From a bacterium (GTDB lineage: Bacteria; Electryoneota; AABM5-125-24; Hatepunaeales; Hatepunaeaceae): 36,862 nt of DNA. The translations under genes and the position numbers were made by a program. Shown one piece after another: positions 7,977 to 16,300 of this stretch (positions are counted from its first letter, which is position 1; each line of letters starts with the position of its first letter). A model generated the notes under the pieces. That model made no database searches and was not told where the DNA came from. It saw only the letters and a list, made by a program, of their open reading frames with translations. Where the stretch lies: NCBI GenBank assembly GCA_025774605.1, contig JALGVR010000011.1, positions 1 to 36,862 on the forward strand, read 5' to 3'.

Positions 7977-8612
7977 TCATTTGAGGATCAGGCAGTATTT
8001 CACGGTAGCGCCGGCTCCCTTTTCCATCGCACTGTATCCACCCTTTTCAAACAACGCCCGACCCGCGGTGTTCTCCCTGTACACCGAAGAGATTATGGAC
8101 TTCATTCCCCTCCGGCGACCTTCGGCTTCGAACGCCTTGAGCATCTGTACCCCCACCCCCCTGCCGCGCGCCCGGGTTGAAACCCCGATGCCGACCTCGC
8201 AGAACGTCGGTCGCGGAAGCTCCGGCAGGGTACTCTGCTGTTTTGAACCGATCATCACCTGAAGACGACCGAGCACGATCCTGATGAAGTTGAAACTGAA
8301 CCAGATGCGGGGGCGCACCAGCGTTGAAACGAATACGGTCCAGAACAGGTCGCGGTTGATATCCCTCTGGTAACCCAACGGAGCTCCCACCAGATAACCG
8401 CCCACCTTTCCGTCGACCAGTGCCGCCAGAGCTACAGTGTCAGGTCGATCAGCGAACCAGCGGATGAAGGCAACGGCATAGCGCCTGCCGAGCCTGCCGC
8501 TCGCCCGGTCATGAAACGCTTCGAGGTGAACCTCTGCAGCCTGTTCCAGCAATTCCCCGCTGATGGGCACTATCTCAATTTGATCGGAATGTTCTATATC
8601 AGAGCCTCCCAT
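7977..8612 (-). CDS. GNAT-family N-acetyltransferase
   Basis: About 211 residues from ATG 8612; a GTG at 8639 would add nine residues and neither has a clear ribosome binding site. The GNAT fold is indicated by CEVGIGVSTRARGRGVGVQML (acetyl-CoA binding motif with R-G-R-G-V-G), then SVYRENTAGRALFEKGGY, the usual C-terminal N..A...Y..GF-type segment. The position inside the polysaccharide operon suggests N-acetylation of an amino sugar or of a substituent amine on the polymer; the true substrate cannot be read from the sequence. It precedes the 2-epimerase by 25 bp. Confidence 0.85.
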   Translation of the reverse strand: MGGSDIEHSDQIEIVPISGELLEQAAEVHLEAFHDRASGRLGRRYAVAFIRWFADRPDTVALAALVDGKVGGYLVGAPLGYQRDINRDLFWTVFVSTLVRPRIWFSFNFIRIVLGRLQVMIGSKQQSTLPELPRPTFCEVGIGVSTRARGRGVGVQMLKAFEAEGRRRGMKSIISSVYRENTAGRALFEKGGYSAMEKGAGATVKYCLILK

Positions 8613-8673
8613 AATTTCAGCGTTAAGTCGCACAAACACCTATTGAGCACAACGGCCAGCCTGCAACGGGATC

Positions 8674-9789
8674 TCATCCCAGCAGTTTCTTATACAATTC
8701 CTCGTATTCACTCACATATCTCTCCCGGTTGAACATCTCCCGGGCCATTTGGCGCGAAGCGCGCCCGTAGCGAATGTAGTCCTCGTCGGGCAATTCCAAG
8801 CAGGCTTTAAGCGCCGCGGCGATATCTTCCACGTCGAACGGATCGCAGAGAAAGCCGTTGACGCCATCCCGCACCAGCATCTCGTTGTCTGAAACCCGAC
8901 TGGCGACAATCGGCAACCCCGCCGCCATACCTTCGCAAACCGCATTCGGAAGCCCTTCGAATTTCGAACAGAGGATCAATGCATCCGAAGCCGCGAGGTA
9001 GTTCTCCACATCATGTTTTTCACCCAGAAATTCAAAGCTGTCCTGCAGATCACTCTCCCGCACAAGCTGCTGCGTTTCAACCAGCGTGGTCATGTGGTTG
9101 GCACTTTTCTCCTCAGCCCTGCCGATCCAGCGCAGCCTGAACCGCCGGGTGGATTTCCTGTGCAGCAGAGCCAGCGCCCTGACGATGTTCGGCGCATTCT
9201 TGATCGGAGACATCGAACCCACGTGAACAAACTCGAACAATCGCTCTCTGTCGGACTGCGTGCGCCGGCCGGCCGGGCGGAATCTCTCCAGATCGACACT
9301 GTTCAATATGACTGAGATTTTTTTTCGTAAAAACGGTGCACGGCTCTTCAATAACTCCATGTTGGAATGTGAATTAACCACGATCCAATCCGCAAGCCGA
9401 TGAAGTTGGCGCCCGATTACAAATGTAGTCTTGTTCTGGAACTTCTGGTTATAGATGCTTCTCTCGGTTGTGATAAGCTTCCATCTCTTCCCGAAGAAGC
9501 TCCCCAGTTCCGCGATCACTCCGGGACCATGCAGATAAGCCTGTATGATATCCGGTTTTATCTCCCTGGCGGTCCTCCGGAAGTTGCGGATGTTTTCAAA
9601 CTTGTTGCGTTGAGTTATCGGGATTACTTCGATGTCGGCATCCTCGAGCTCATCGGCAAAGAACAACAGTCTCTCGTAACATATGACAAATATATCGTTA
9701 CCCCGACCTTTAAGTCCCTTTGCCAGCTCGACAAGCTGGCGCTGTGCGCCTCCGGAAGCAAGGCTGTCGATAAAGAAGACGATCCTCAT
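8674..9789 (-). CDS. Glycosyltransferase, GT4 type (GT-B fold)
   Basis: 371 residues. The N-terminal Rossmann half starts MRIVFFIDSLASGGAQRQL, the usual acceptor-side glycine loop of GT4 enzymes. The C-terminal half has FVHVGSMSPIKNAPNIV, ALILCSKFEGLPNAVCEG (the E-x7-E nucleotide-sugar motif) and NGFLCDPFDVEDIA. The ATG start agrees with the conserved N-terminus. It acts at the cytoplasmic face, adding one sugar to the lipid-linked repeat unit. It lies 9 bp after the GT2 gene. The donor sugar cannot be deduced. Confidence 0.92.
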   Translation of the reverse strand: MRIVFFIDSLASGGAQRQLVELAKGLKGRGNDIFVICYERLLFFADELEDADIEVIPITQRNKFENIRNFRRTAREIKPDIIQAYLHGPGVIAELGSFFGKRWKLITTERSIYNQKFQNKTTFVIGRQLHRLADWIVVNSHSNMELLKSRAPFLRKKISVILNSVDLERFRPAGRRTQSDRERLFEFVHVGSMSPIKNAPNIVRALALLHRKSTRRFRLRWIGRAEEKSANHMTTLVETQQLVRESDLQDSFEFLGEKHDVENYLAASDALILCSKFEGLPNAVCEGMAAGLPIVASRVSDNEMLVRDGVNGFLCDPFDVEDIAAALKACLELPDEDYIRYGRASRQMAREMFNRERYVSEYEELYKKLLG

Positions 9790-9798
9790 AAATGTAAA

Positions 9799-10884
9799 CT
9801 ACCTCGTCAGTTGGAATTTCGCTTTTGTCGGCGCCCGTTTCAGGATCTGGAAATCCCACACTCCTTCAAGAAACCCCATGCCGTAACCGAAGTGAAAGCA
9901 GGCAAAGACCAGGGGCAGCACCGCCATCAGCTTCAGTTCATTCTTGAGAGCCGTCTGCAGCGATGCCGTAAGGTTGATCAGCAGGTAAAGACCAAGCAGC
10001 GCCGAGAAGGAAACCGCGGCAAAAAATCCAATCGTTCCGGCAATTGAACCGTTGATGATATGACCCGCCGCCAGACCGGCGACGGCGACAATGAACAGTA
10101 ATGTCAGAATCAGGATAAATACGCCGGGCACCAGATGCCTTACCGAAGCCGGCAGACGATGTTTCCGTATTACCCTGACCTTCCAGTAGCCGTATTGATG
10201 ATATTGCCTGAACAGGCTCGCAATCGAACTTCGCGGACTGTACCAGCTGCGGATTTTCGGCGAATGCCATATCTTCCCGCCGGCGCGCGTCAGGCGCAGG
10301 TTGAATTCGTCGTCCTGGTTCCGCACCAGCTCCTCATCGAACAGGCCGATCCGCTCGAAGACCTCCCGGCGATAGACGCCGCCGTACAGCGTATCCACCC
10401 GGCCCTCGTAATCCGGGTTGTGCCAGCGCGCGCCGCCGGCCGCGAACGGGTGATGAAAAGCCGCCGCCACGGCGCGTTGAACGTAGCCGCGCGCCTCGCA
10501 TATCATCGCCCCGCCGACGTTGTCAGCTCCGGTCCGACGGCTGACCTCCACCGCCTGACGCAGGTAATCCGCGGCGTAACGATGATGGGCGTCCATTATG
10601 GCGATAAACCTGCCGCGCGAGACGCGAATCGCCGCGTTGACGCCGTTTGGTTTGATCTGCGCCGGATTGTCGACCAGGATCAACCTCGGTTCATCCTTCG
10701 CCAGCCGCTCCAATATCGCGCGGGTGCCGTCACTCGACATTCCGTCGGCGACGATTATCTCCACCCCGCCCGCCGGCTCTTCCTGATTCAGAACGGAAGA
10801 GATGCAGGTCTCAATATACTTCTCCTCATTCCGGCAGGGAATGATTACGGACACGAGTGGTCCATCTCTGTTTTTGTCGGTCAA
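9799..10884 (-). CDS. Glycosyltransferase, GT2 type, membrane-bound
   Basis: 361 residues. The GT-A domain begins LVSVIIPCRNEEKYIETCI and continues with IIVADGMSSDGT; the metal-binding region is IMDAHHRY where many GT2 enzymes have DxD, and NQDDEFNLRL supplies the acidic base motif. Three or four hydrophobic segments follow in the last 120 residues (VPGVFILILTLLFIVAVAGL, then FFAAVSFSALLGLYLLI), as in ExoA-like enzymes of succinoglycan synthesis. The start is TTG 10884, with AAAGGAA 4-5 bases upstream. It sits 19 bp after the preceding glycosyltransferase in the operon. Confidence 0.9.
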   Translation of the reverse strand: MTDKNRDGPLVSVIIPCRNEEKYIETCISSVLNQEEPAGGVEIIVADGMSSDGTRAILERLAKDEPRLILVDNPAQIKPNGVNAAIRVSRGRFIAIMDAHHRYAADYLRQAVEVSRRTGADNVGGAMICEARGYVQRAVAAAFHHPFAAGGARWHNPDYEGRVDTLYGGVYRREVFERIGLFDEELVRNQDDEFNLRLTRAGGKIWHSPKIRSWYSPRSSIASLFRQYHQYGYWKVRVIRKHRLPASVRHLVPGVFILILTLLFIVAVAGLAAGHIINGSIAGTIGFFAAVSFSALLGLYLLINLTASLQTALKNELKLMAVLPLVFACFHFGYGMGFLEGVWDFQILKRAPTKAKFQLTR

Positions 10885-10903
10885 GTTCCTTTATTCACCC
10901 GCT

Positions 10904-12187
10904 TCAACCGTTGTCCTTCAGAATCTGATACAACCTCCGGCCACCCTTGAGATAGTCGTGATTCTCCACCACGTAATCCCTTGCCGCCCTGCTTATCATC
11001 TCCGCCCTTTCCCGGTTGGACATCAGATCCGACATGGCTTCAGCGAGGGCTTCAACATTGTCCGGTTCAACCAGGATTCCGGTTCCGCCCTGTTCAATGA
11101 CCTCAGGGATTCCGGATATCGCCGAGGCGATCACCGGTCGTCCGAACGCCATCGATTCGTAAATCACCGTCGGAATGCCGTCGACGTCGCCCTCACTGGT
11201 CATGACCGATGGCACAACCAGCGCGAACGCCCGGGAAAATATCCCCGGCAGATCCTCCTGCCGGTACTTTCCCATCAGTGTCATGCATCCCCCGAGCTCG
11301 AGCCGCCTGACAAGCGAGGCCAGATTGTCGAACTCGACCCCGTCGCCGTAGATCGAACCCGAGACATCCACTCCGGACTTTCTGAGCAGATGAACGGCGT
11401 TGACGAACCGGTCAATCCCCTTTTTGGGATACAACCTTCCGAGGGTGATAAACAGGGGCGGCGCGGTCTCCGGCAGGGGCTGCATCCGCATCTCGCCGGT
11501 TCTCACGGTAACCCGATGCAGTCTCGACCTGGATGGATCGAAGCCATAACCCTCCTGAACATGCCTTCTGCCATCGCGGCTTATGAAGAGAACCGGTGAA
11601 GCGGCCTCCAGCTTCCTTTTGAAGAAGGACCTGTGCTCGAGCTTCCGGTATCTGCTGCCGTAAATATCAAATGCGTGCGCGGTGAACGAAAACGGGATGT
11701 CGAGCAGTACGGCGACATTCCACGCCGTGGTCGCCGTACCCTGGGCGAAGTTGGCGTGAATCCTGTCCCAGTTGCGACGTCCGCCCAGCCGGGAGAACTG
11801 CAGGGATAGAATCAGTGTACTCAGATAATGGCGGAAGTTAACGGGTTGTCTGATTATCGCCCACACGGTCCGGAATATTACCTTCGCCAGACGAATGGGA
11901 CGGGTGAAACAGCACCAGATAAATCCTCTCAGGATACCGGCGATCGACGGGTATCTGACGTGGGAAAACAGGGGGCGTGCAAATTCATGGATGGATTCGA
12001 TATCCTCCTTCCCGGGTCTCCTGCAACTCAAATAATCCACGTGAGCGCCGGCAGCCAACAACCCGAGCAGTTCGTTCTGCTCGAACACCATGCTCAAGGT
12101 CGGGAACAGCCCGGTAACGTACCCGATGGCTAAAGCGCTTCTGTTATTATCGTCGCTCGGTCTCATAATCCGGCGGTCGTTGTGCAT
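10904..12187 (-). CDS. Glycosyltransferase, GT4 type (WcaL/colanic-acid-like)
   Basis: 427 residues. The first half contains GYVTGLFPTLSMVFEQNEL and the FTAHAFDIYG motif seen in colanic acid GT4 enzymes. The second half has FITLGRLYPKKGIDRFV, then SEGDVDGIPTVIYESMAFG, with the E-x7-E pair, and GTGILVEPDNVEALAEAM. Two or more ATGs exist at the N-terminus (12187 and seven codons later), so the exact start is uncertain. It lies 37 bp after the polymerase gene, the largest gap in the operon apart from that before the GNAT gene. Confidence 0.9.
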   Translation of the reverse strand: MHNDRRIMRPSDDNNRSALAIGYVTGLFPTLSMVFEQNELLGLLAAGAHVDYLSCRRPGKEDIESIHEFARPLFSHVRYPSIAGILRGFIWCCFTRPIRLAKVIFRTVWAIIRQPVNFRHYLSTLILSLQFSRLGGRRNWDRIHANFAQGTATTAWNVAVLLDIPFSFTAHAFDIYGSRYRKLEHRSFFKRKLEAASPVLFISRDGRRHVQEGYGFDPSRSRLHRVTVRTGEMRMQPLPETAPPLFITLGRLYPKKGIDRFVNAVHLLRKSGVDVSGSIYGDGVEFDNLASLVRRLELGGCMTLMGKYRQEDLPGIFSRAFALVVPSVMTSEGDVDGIPTVIYESMAFGRPVIASAISGIPEVIEQGGTGILVEPDNVEALAEAMSDLMSNRERAEMISRAARDYVVENHDYLKGGRRLYQILKDNG

Positions 12188-12224
12188 GTTGAGTGCAAAT
12201 CCTTTTGTCCTGGCGCGAGTTTTA

Positions 12225-13538
12225 TCATTCCAACACGGCGTGGCTGCCCTTACTCCTCACCCGAGCCCGCGTTTCGGCGATCTGTTTCAATCTCCTGATG
12301 TGGATCACCTTCTTGATCTTCTGTTCGAGGTACCAGGAATAACCGACGACTGCGGCGATATAGATCCACGTTATCTTGAAATAGTAATACGGCACACCAA
12401 ACCCCAACAGGAAAATCAGGATAATCGAGGATTTCATCAAACCTATCTGGTATGTGATAATCTGTTTTTTAATTCTGGTGCCAATCCAATTGAGCCTTCT
12501 CCAGAGAACAACAAAGATCGAATAATAGATGATTGCCCCGAAAATACCGCTGCCCGCCATGACCTCGATAAAATCGGAGTGTGAATAGCCGTATACATCT
12601 TCCGCCAGCAGGATGTACTGATTCATCCCGACGCCGAAGACCGGATGCTCCTTAATTAATCTGAAGCCCTCTTCATACATTTTCTGTCGCTTGCTTAATC
12701 CATATCCATGCTGGTATTCATTCTCGATCGCGAATATCCTCTCGCCGGTGATGCTGCTTGAGAGAGTAAAATCAATGAAATAATAGATGCTGAAAACAAT
12801 GAACAACAACCCGATGAGTCCAAATCTCGACCTGAATATCTGTTTACCGTAGCAATTGATAATCCATAAGTTAAAGAAGAATACCTCAGCCAGGAAGTTC
12901 TTGCGGGATCCGGATGCGACTATCGCGGCGGACATTAAAGCCAGAGCCAGGTATATAAGGGTCGAATTCAGCCACTTCTGTCTCTCCCGCCAGAAGAATA
13001 GTACGGCGAAGACGCCGAACAACATGTGGTATGCGAAGATGTTCGCATTCCTGATCATACCGGCAATCCGCTTGGTGGCTTGTGTTATCACGGCCAGCGA
13101 GAGATCTCCGGAGCTTATCGCCTGGAAGAGAATTATCGTGATTCCGAGCAACATCCCGATCAGAGCGGTATTGATGCTGCCTCTTGCCGACGTGATACCG
13201 GCGACGACGAAGATCATTACCGAAATCTGCAATATGGTAAAATACCTGCTCCAGAAGACCTCCTGGTTGGTGGCAATGAATGCCCCGGTTGCACACCAGA
13301 ATACCCATACGGAGTATATGATGACTTCCGGCTGAAGCCTGTTTCGCCCGGACAGGAAATATAGAAGGTAACCTACGGACACGAGGAAGCCGATCAGGAT
13401 GGTGATCTTGGACAGATTCCGCTGATAACTCAGAGTCATCGAGCTGACGATGAAGATCGGAAGTATATAACCCGAGATGTCCCGAGTCAGAAGGTTCTGC
13501 CGCGCCTGCCCCAGATATTGATTGCTCCCCTCCGGCAT
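12225..13538 (-). CDS. O-antigen polymerase / ligase (Wzy/WaaL-like)
   Basis: Integral membrane protein of 437 residues with about ten hydrophobic segments (examples: ITILIGFLVSVGYLLYFL, GMLLGITIILFQAI, FGLIGLLFIVFSIYYFI). The large loop and flanking part carry the Wzy_C/O-antigen ligase signature: EEGFRLIKEHPVFGVGMNQY, then GYSHSDFIEVMAGSGIFG. It would polymerise lipid-linked repeat units or transfer polymer to an acceptor; sequence alone does not tell Wzy from ligase. The start codon directly follows the stop of the ATP-grasp gene. It is more AT-rich than its neighbours, which is usual for such proteins and may also reflect exchange. Confidence 0.88.
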   Translation of the reverse strand: MPEGSNQYLGQARQNLLTRDISGYILPIFIVSSMTLSYQRNLSKITILIGFLVSVGYLLYFLSGRNRLQPEVIIYSVWVFWCATGAFIATNQEVFWSRYFTILQISVMIFVVAGITSARGSINTALIGMLLGITIILFQAISSGDLSLAVITQATKRIAGMIRNANIFAYHMLFGVFAVLFFWRERQKWLNSTLIYLALALMSAAIVASGSRKNFLAEVFFFNLWIINCYGKQIFRSRFGLIGLLFIVFSIYYFIDFTLSSSITGERIFAIENEYQHGYGLSKRQKMYEEGFRLIKEHPVFGVGMNQYILLAEDVYGYSHSDFIEVMAGSGIFGAIIYYSIFVVLWRRLNWIGTRIKKQIITYQIGLMKSSIILIFLLGFGVPYYYFKITWIYIAAVVGYSWYLEQKIKKVIHIRRLKQIAETRARVRSKGSHAVLE

Positions 13539-14612
13539 TTATGACGCCTCCCCGGACTTCGATGTTCCCGATTCTCGAATTTCCTTCTCCTTCAGTTTCT
13601 CCAGAATATCAACGAGTATCGCGTCCTCAGCGGCCATGTGTCCCTCATGCCAGTTCAGATCCCTGTCCCAGTGCCCGGGACTGTCCAGGATGTGCATGCG
13701 GGGGAAGCCATAGCTGATCTCGGTGAGAAGAACCCTGTTCTCCGCGGTTGTAACGAAATCGCAAGCCAGGCTTTGAGCGTCGATGCTCTCGACAATCGAA
13801 AAGGCGGTCTTCAGAGCCTCCTCGGGGATCCCGCCGCGGTCATAACAGTTCCGTCCACTCCCTGAAGCGCGGAAGTCGCCGGATCTGACCGCACGGGTGT
13901 AGGCAAAGGCTCGATCCCCGATGACGGTGACCCGAATGTCGTTTTGATTGTGCGGGATAAATTCCTGGAAATATACGTATCCCTTCTGGCGCGGCAGCAG
14001 ATTCCTGGTCTTTCGCAACTGTTCAAGCGCGGCGGGCAACCGTTTCAATTTGTCCACAAATGAGCCCAGATTGCCGACGTTCCTGACCTTCCTCCGAGTG
14101 TCGTAGAAGTACCCCGGCACAGACCTGAACCCCCGGCGGAAAGCCTTTTTGCACAGGCGCGCCGCCTGGCGCCCGTTCTCGACCAGACGTACATTCGCCG
14201 AAGCCGACCCGTTCCTCAGCTTGAAGACCAGCGGGAACTCCGCGTCTTTGAGCCATTCACGCGCCTCACGCTCGTCAAAAAACAGATAGCTGTTGACAAG
14301 CGGCGCACCGATCGATTCCAACAGGTATTTCTGGGCGATCTTATCATCGTAATGCCAGGCGGTCGACAGGCTCGGATAGACGGTCAGCCCCATCGCTTCG
14401 GCCGAGGCGATGATCGACCGCGCGATCAGGAAGGACTGAGGCTGACGCAGTCCCCAATGCCAGAGCAGCGCGGAACAACCCTTCAGATCATCAATGATGT
14501 TCGTGGAGAAGCAGTTTACGATCCGGTAGTCCACGCCCTGCTCTTCACAGTACTCAATCCATCGTTGGGAGAAACTCAACGGACAGTGATGAATGGCAAT
14601 CGGTTTATTCAC
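13539..14612 (-). CDS. ATP-grasp domain ligase
   Basis: 357 residues, RimK/D-Ala-ligase-like ATP-grasp fold. Visible parts: FPLVFKLRNGSASANVRLV (ATP-binding Lys and glycine-rich strand), YFQEFIPHNQNDIRVTVIGDRAFAYTR, RASGSGRN, and LACDFVTTAENRVLLTEISYGF (metal-binding Asp/Glu). Such enzymes form amide or peptide bonds through an acyl phosphate. The start is GTG 14612, overlapping the end of the CapA-like gene by 8 bp, with GGGGGA upstream. Its place between a CapA-like protein and the polymerase suggests it attaches an amino acid or similar group to a sugar acid of the polymer; this is inference. The acceptor is unknown. Confidence 0.85.
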   Translation of the reverse strand: MNKPIAIHHCPLSFSQRWIEYCEEQGVDYRIVNCFSTNIIDDLKGCSALLWHWGLRQPQSFLIARSIIASAEAMGLTVYPSLSTAWHYDDKIAQKYLLESIGAPLVNSYLFFDEREAREWLKDAEFPLVFKLRNGSASANVRLVENGRQAARLCKKAFRRGFRSVPGYFYDTRRKVRNVGNLGSFVDKLKRLPAALEQLRKTRNLLPRQKGYVYFQEFIPHNQNDIRVTVIGDRAFAYTRAVRSGDFRASGSGRNCYDRGGIPEEALKTAFSIVESIDAQSLACDFVTTAENRVLLTEISYGFPRMHILDSPGHWDRDLNWHEGHMAAEDAILVDILEKLKEKEIRESGTSKSGEAS

Positions 14613-15747
14613 CCGTCCCCCGTTGATATCGCCTCAGGATCGTTTCGACGACCTCCCGGTGCGCCTGGCAGCGAACCAGGTTAAGCAGCCGCATCAGAAA
14701 CTTCCGCGAATAGAACAGATTCACCACCAGACCGCGCCGATTGAGAAACTTCAGAAGCCTGCAGGGCATCAACATATCATTCAGATACTTGCAGCGTTTG
14801 TCCGCGCAGAACCTTGACCAGGCTTCCTCAACAAAGCCCGCCTCAAGTATCGATCCGGATCTCTCCTCAACACGGTTCAGCAGCGCCTCTTCAGCGCCGG
14901 GCTTCATACGTCCGGCGCCCGCTTGTCCGCCCGATTGCACGTAGGGTACGAGGCTCATCGTCGAGCTGAAATCCCCGGCAATCTCCAGTCGAACCAGGAA
15001 GCCCTCATACCAGCTCGCCTCTCGATCCGGAAGGTCGAAGATGAGATTGCCCTGACCATATACTATGTGAGACCCGTGATGGTTCTCATGACATCCCGGG
15101 CAGTGGGAATGCTGGCAGATCACCGCATCGGCGCCTGTTTCGGTCAGAAAGCGGCAGGTATCCATCAGGCGCGGGCTGGGATAGGGATAGCCCTCGTTCC
15201 CGCCGTGCAGCAGTACAATCAGGTAGTCAAACTCAGACCTTTGACCGTCGACGCTCCTGATAAAGCTCTTAAGGTCAAGCGGGTTGGCGCCGCCGCGCCG
15301 GTGCGAAGCCGTCGAAAATTCATGTTCCGCCATCCCCAGCAGGCCTATTCTGCAACCCTTGACATCACGGACGACGATCCGCCCGGCTTCATGAATATCC
15401 CGTCCGGCGCCGAAGGTGGTAATTCCCGCTTCATCGCACACCTGCAGTGTGTTCAACAACCCCGCTGATCCATGATCCAGAATATGATTGTTCGCCAGGT
15501 TCGCCGCCCCGATCGACGCCGCCCGCAAGCCGTTGACACAATCGCTCCCGACCCCCAGAACAGGCCCGGTTTTCTCAATCGGGGACTGTTTATCGATTAA
15601 CGGACATTCGAGGTTGACCGTCGACAGGTCGGCACGCCTGAATTCGTCAAGAAGACCGTTGAATATCGCTTCGGCGTCGCCCGCGGCGAACAGTTCTTCG
15701 CTCCTGCCGACCGGGCAGACATCTCCACCGACAAGGATGTTGATCAT
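14605..15747 (-). CDS. CapA / poly-gamma-glutamate synthesis-like phosphoesterase
   Basis: 380 residues of the PGA_cap (CapA) family, which has a calcineurin-like metallophosphoesterase fold. Motifs: GGDVCPVGR, VNLECPL, ANNHILDHG, FGAGRDIHEA, LLHGGNEG and CQHSHCPG, giving the expected set of metal-binding Asp, Asn and His. CapA proteins take part in poly-gamma-glutamate capsule synthesis, but many homologues sit in polysaccharide clusters with unknown role. No signal peptide is seen. The ATG overlaps the queF stop in an ATGA arrangement, so translation is coupled. The C-terminal 100 residues are basic and specific to this protein (cysteines in CADKRC and CRLLKF). Confidence 0.87.
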   Translation of the reverse strand: MINILVGGDVCPVGRSEELFAAGDAEAIFNGLLDEFRRADLSTVNLECPLIDKQSPIEKTGPVLGVGSDCVNGLRAASIGAANLANNHILDHGSAGLLNTLQVCDEAGITTFGAGRDIHEAGRIVVRDVKGCRIGLLGMAEHEFSTASHRRGGANPLDLKSFIRSVDGQRSEFDYLIVLLHGGNEGYPYPSPRLMDTCRFLTETGADAVICQHSHCPGCHENHHGSHIVYGQGNLIFDLPDREASWYEGFLVRLEIAGDFSSTMSLVPYVQSGGQAGAGRMKPGAEEALLNRVEERSGSILEAGFVEEAWSRFCADKRCKYLNDMLMPCRLLKFLNRRGLVVNLFYSRKFLMRLLNLVRCQAHREVVETILRRYQRGTGE

Positions 15748-16163
15748 GATGTCTTCTGGTTGTTCCCCTCACGCCGCCAGGTGGCGACCGCCCTGGTCGT
15801 CAGTCCGCCGCGCACGTTGTAATCGGCTTCCACGGTCATCTCGAGCGGCCGGCAGACGGCGACCAGGTCTTCGAGCACCCGGTTGACCAGATGCTCATAA
15901 AAAATCCCCACCTGCCGGTAGGACAACAGGTAATACTTCAACGACCGCAGTTCGACACAGAGTTCATCCGGAATGTAACTTATCCTGATCGTTCCGAAGT
16001 CGGGCAGACCGGAGAACGGGCAGACCGCGGTAAATTCCGAGGTTCCAATCTCCACCTTGATGCGGCGTCCCGGGTACTCATAGGGGAAGGTCTCCAGCGC
16101 ACCGGTATCGATCGCTTCAACGCCCTTGAAGGGAAATTTACGATCCAAAGGTTGAAAATCCAT
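15744..16163 (-). CDS. queF: NADPH-dependent 7-cyano-7-deazaguanine reductase (type I QueF)
   Basis: Reduces preQ0 to preQ1 in queuosine tRNA-modification synthesis. Length 139 residues, the short unimodular type. The catalytic cysteine lies in TAVCPFSGLPDFG (Cys48, with Asp55 seven residues on, as Cys55/Asp62 in B. subtilis). The NADPH-binding motif appears as ELRSLKYYLLSYR (usual form E-S/L-K-S-L-K-x-Y). The region FYEHLVNRV carries the substrate-binding Glu/His. It is the first gene of the polysaccharide run and overlaps the next gene by 4 bp, an unusual setting; other queuosine genes are absent from the window. Confidence 0.94.
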   Translation of the reverse strand: MDFQPLDRKFPFKGVEAIDTGALETFPYEYPGRRIKVEIGTSEFTAVCPFSGLPDFGTIRISYIPDELCVELRSLKYYLLSYRQVGIFYEHLVNRVLEDLVAVCRPLEMTVEADYNVRGGLTTRAVATWRREGNNQKTS

Positions 16164-16164
16164 G

Positions 16165-16178
16165 AGGGGGTGCCCCCT
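16165..16178 (-). promoter_or_regulatory. Palindrome over the queF ribosome binding region
   Basis: AGGGGG-TG-CCCCCT lies directly before the queF start codon. On the mRNA it could pair five bases around a four-base loop and include the G-rich ribosome binding segment. A role in translation control is only a suggestion. PreQ1 riboswitches regulate some queF genes, but no preQ1 aptamer was recognised in the 137 bases upstream. Confidence 0.3.
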
Positions 16179-16237
16179 TATTCCTCTTTTTTACACATTT
16201 TCAGGGCGCTCTTCCTTCGTCTGCATGGCGATATAAC

Positions 16238-16265
16238 ACATCCCCCCCTGTTCGGGGGGGAATGT
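16238..16265 (-). terminator. Strong GC hairpin downstream of the C25 peptidase gene
   Basis: ACAT, seven C, TGTTC, seven G, A, ATGT forms an 11-bp stem with one bulge. It sits 36-63 bp beyond the C25 stop and upstream of queF. There is no clear T-run after it on the minus strand, so it is a possible rather than typical intrinsic terminator. It would separate the protease transcript from the polysaccharide operon. Confidence 0.45.
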
Positions 16266-16300
16266 CTGTTCAGCGGGGAAACGACAGGAAATCGGCAGCT

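Noticed and set aside
7555-8262. 235-codon plus-strand frame across the epimerase and GNAT genes
   Set aside because: It is antisense to two genes with clear motifs, and its composition (Arg, Ser, Pro rich) is typical of a shadow frame.
16164-16300. PreQ1 riboswitch before queF
   Set aside because: The 137-bp leader has a GC hairpin and a small palindrome, but no sequence resembling the conserved preQ1 aptamer could be recognised.
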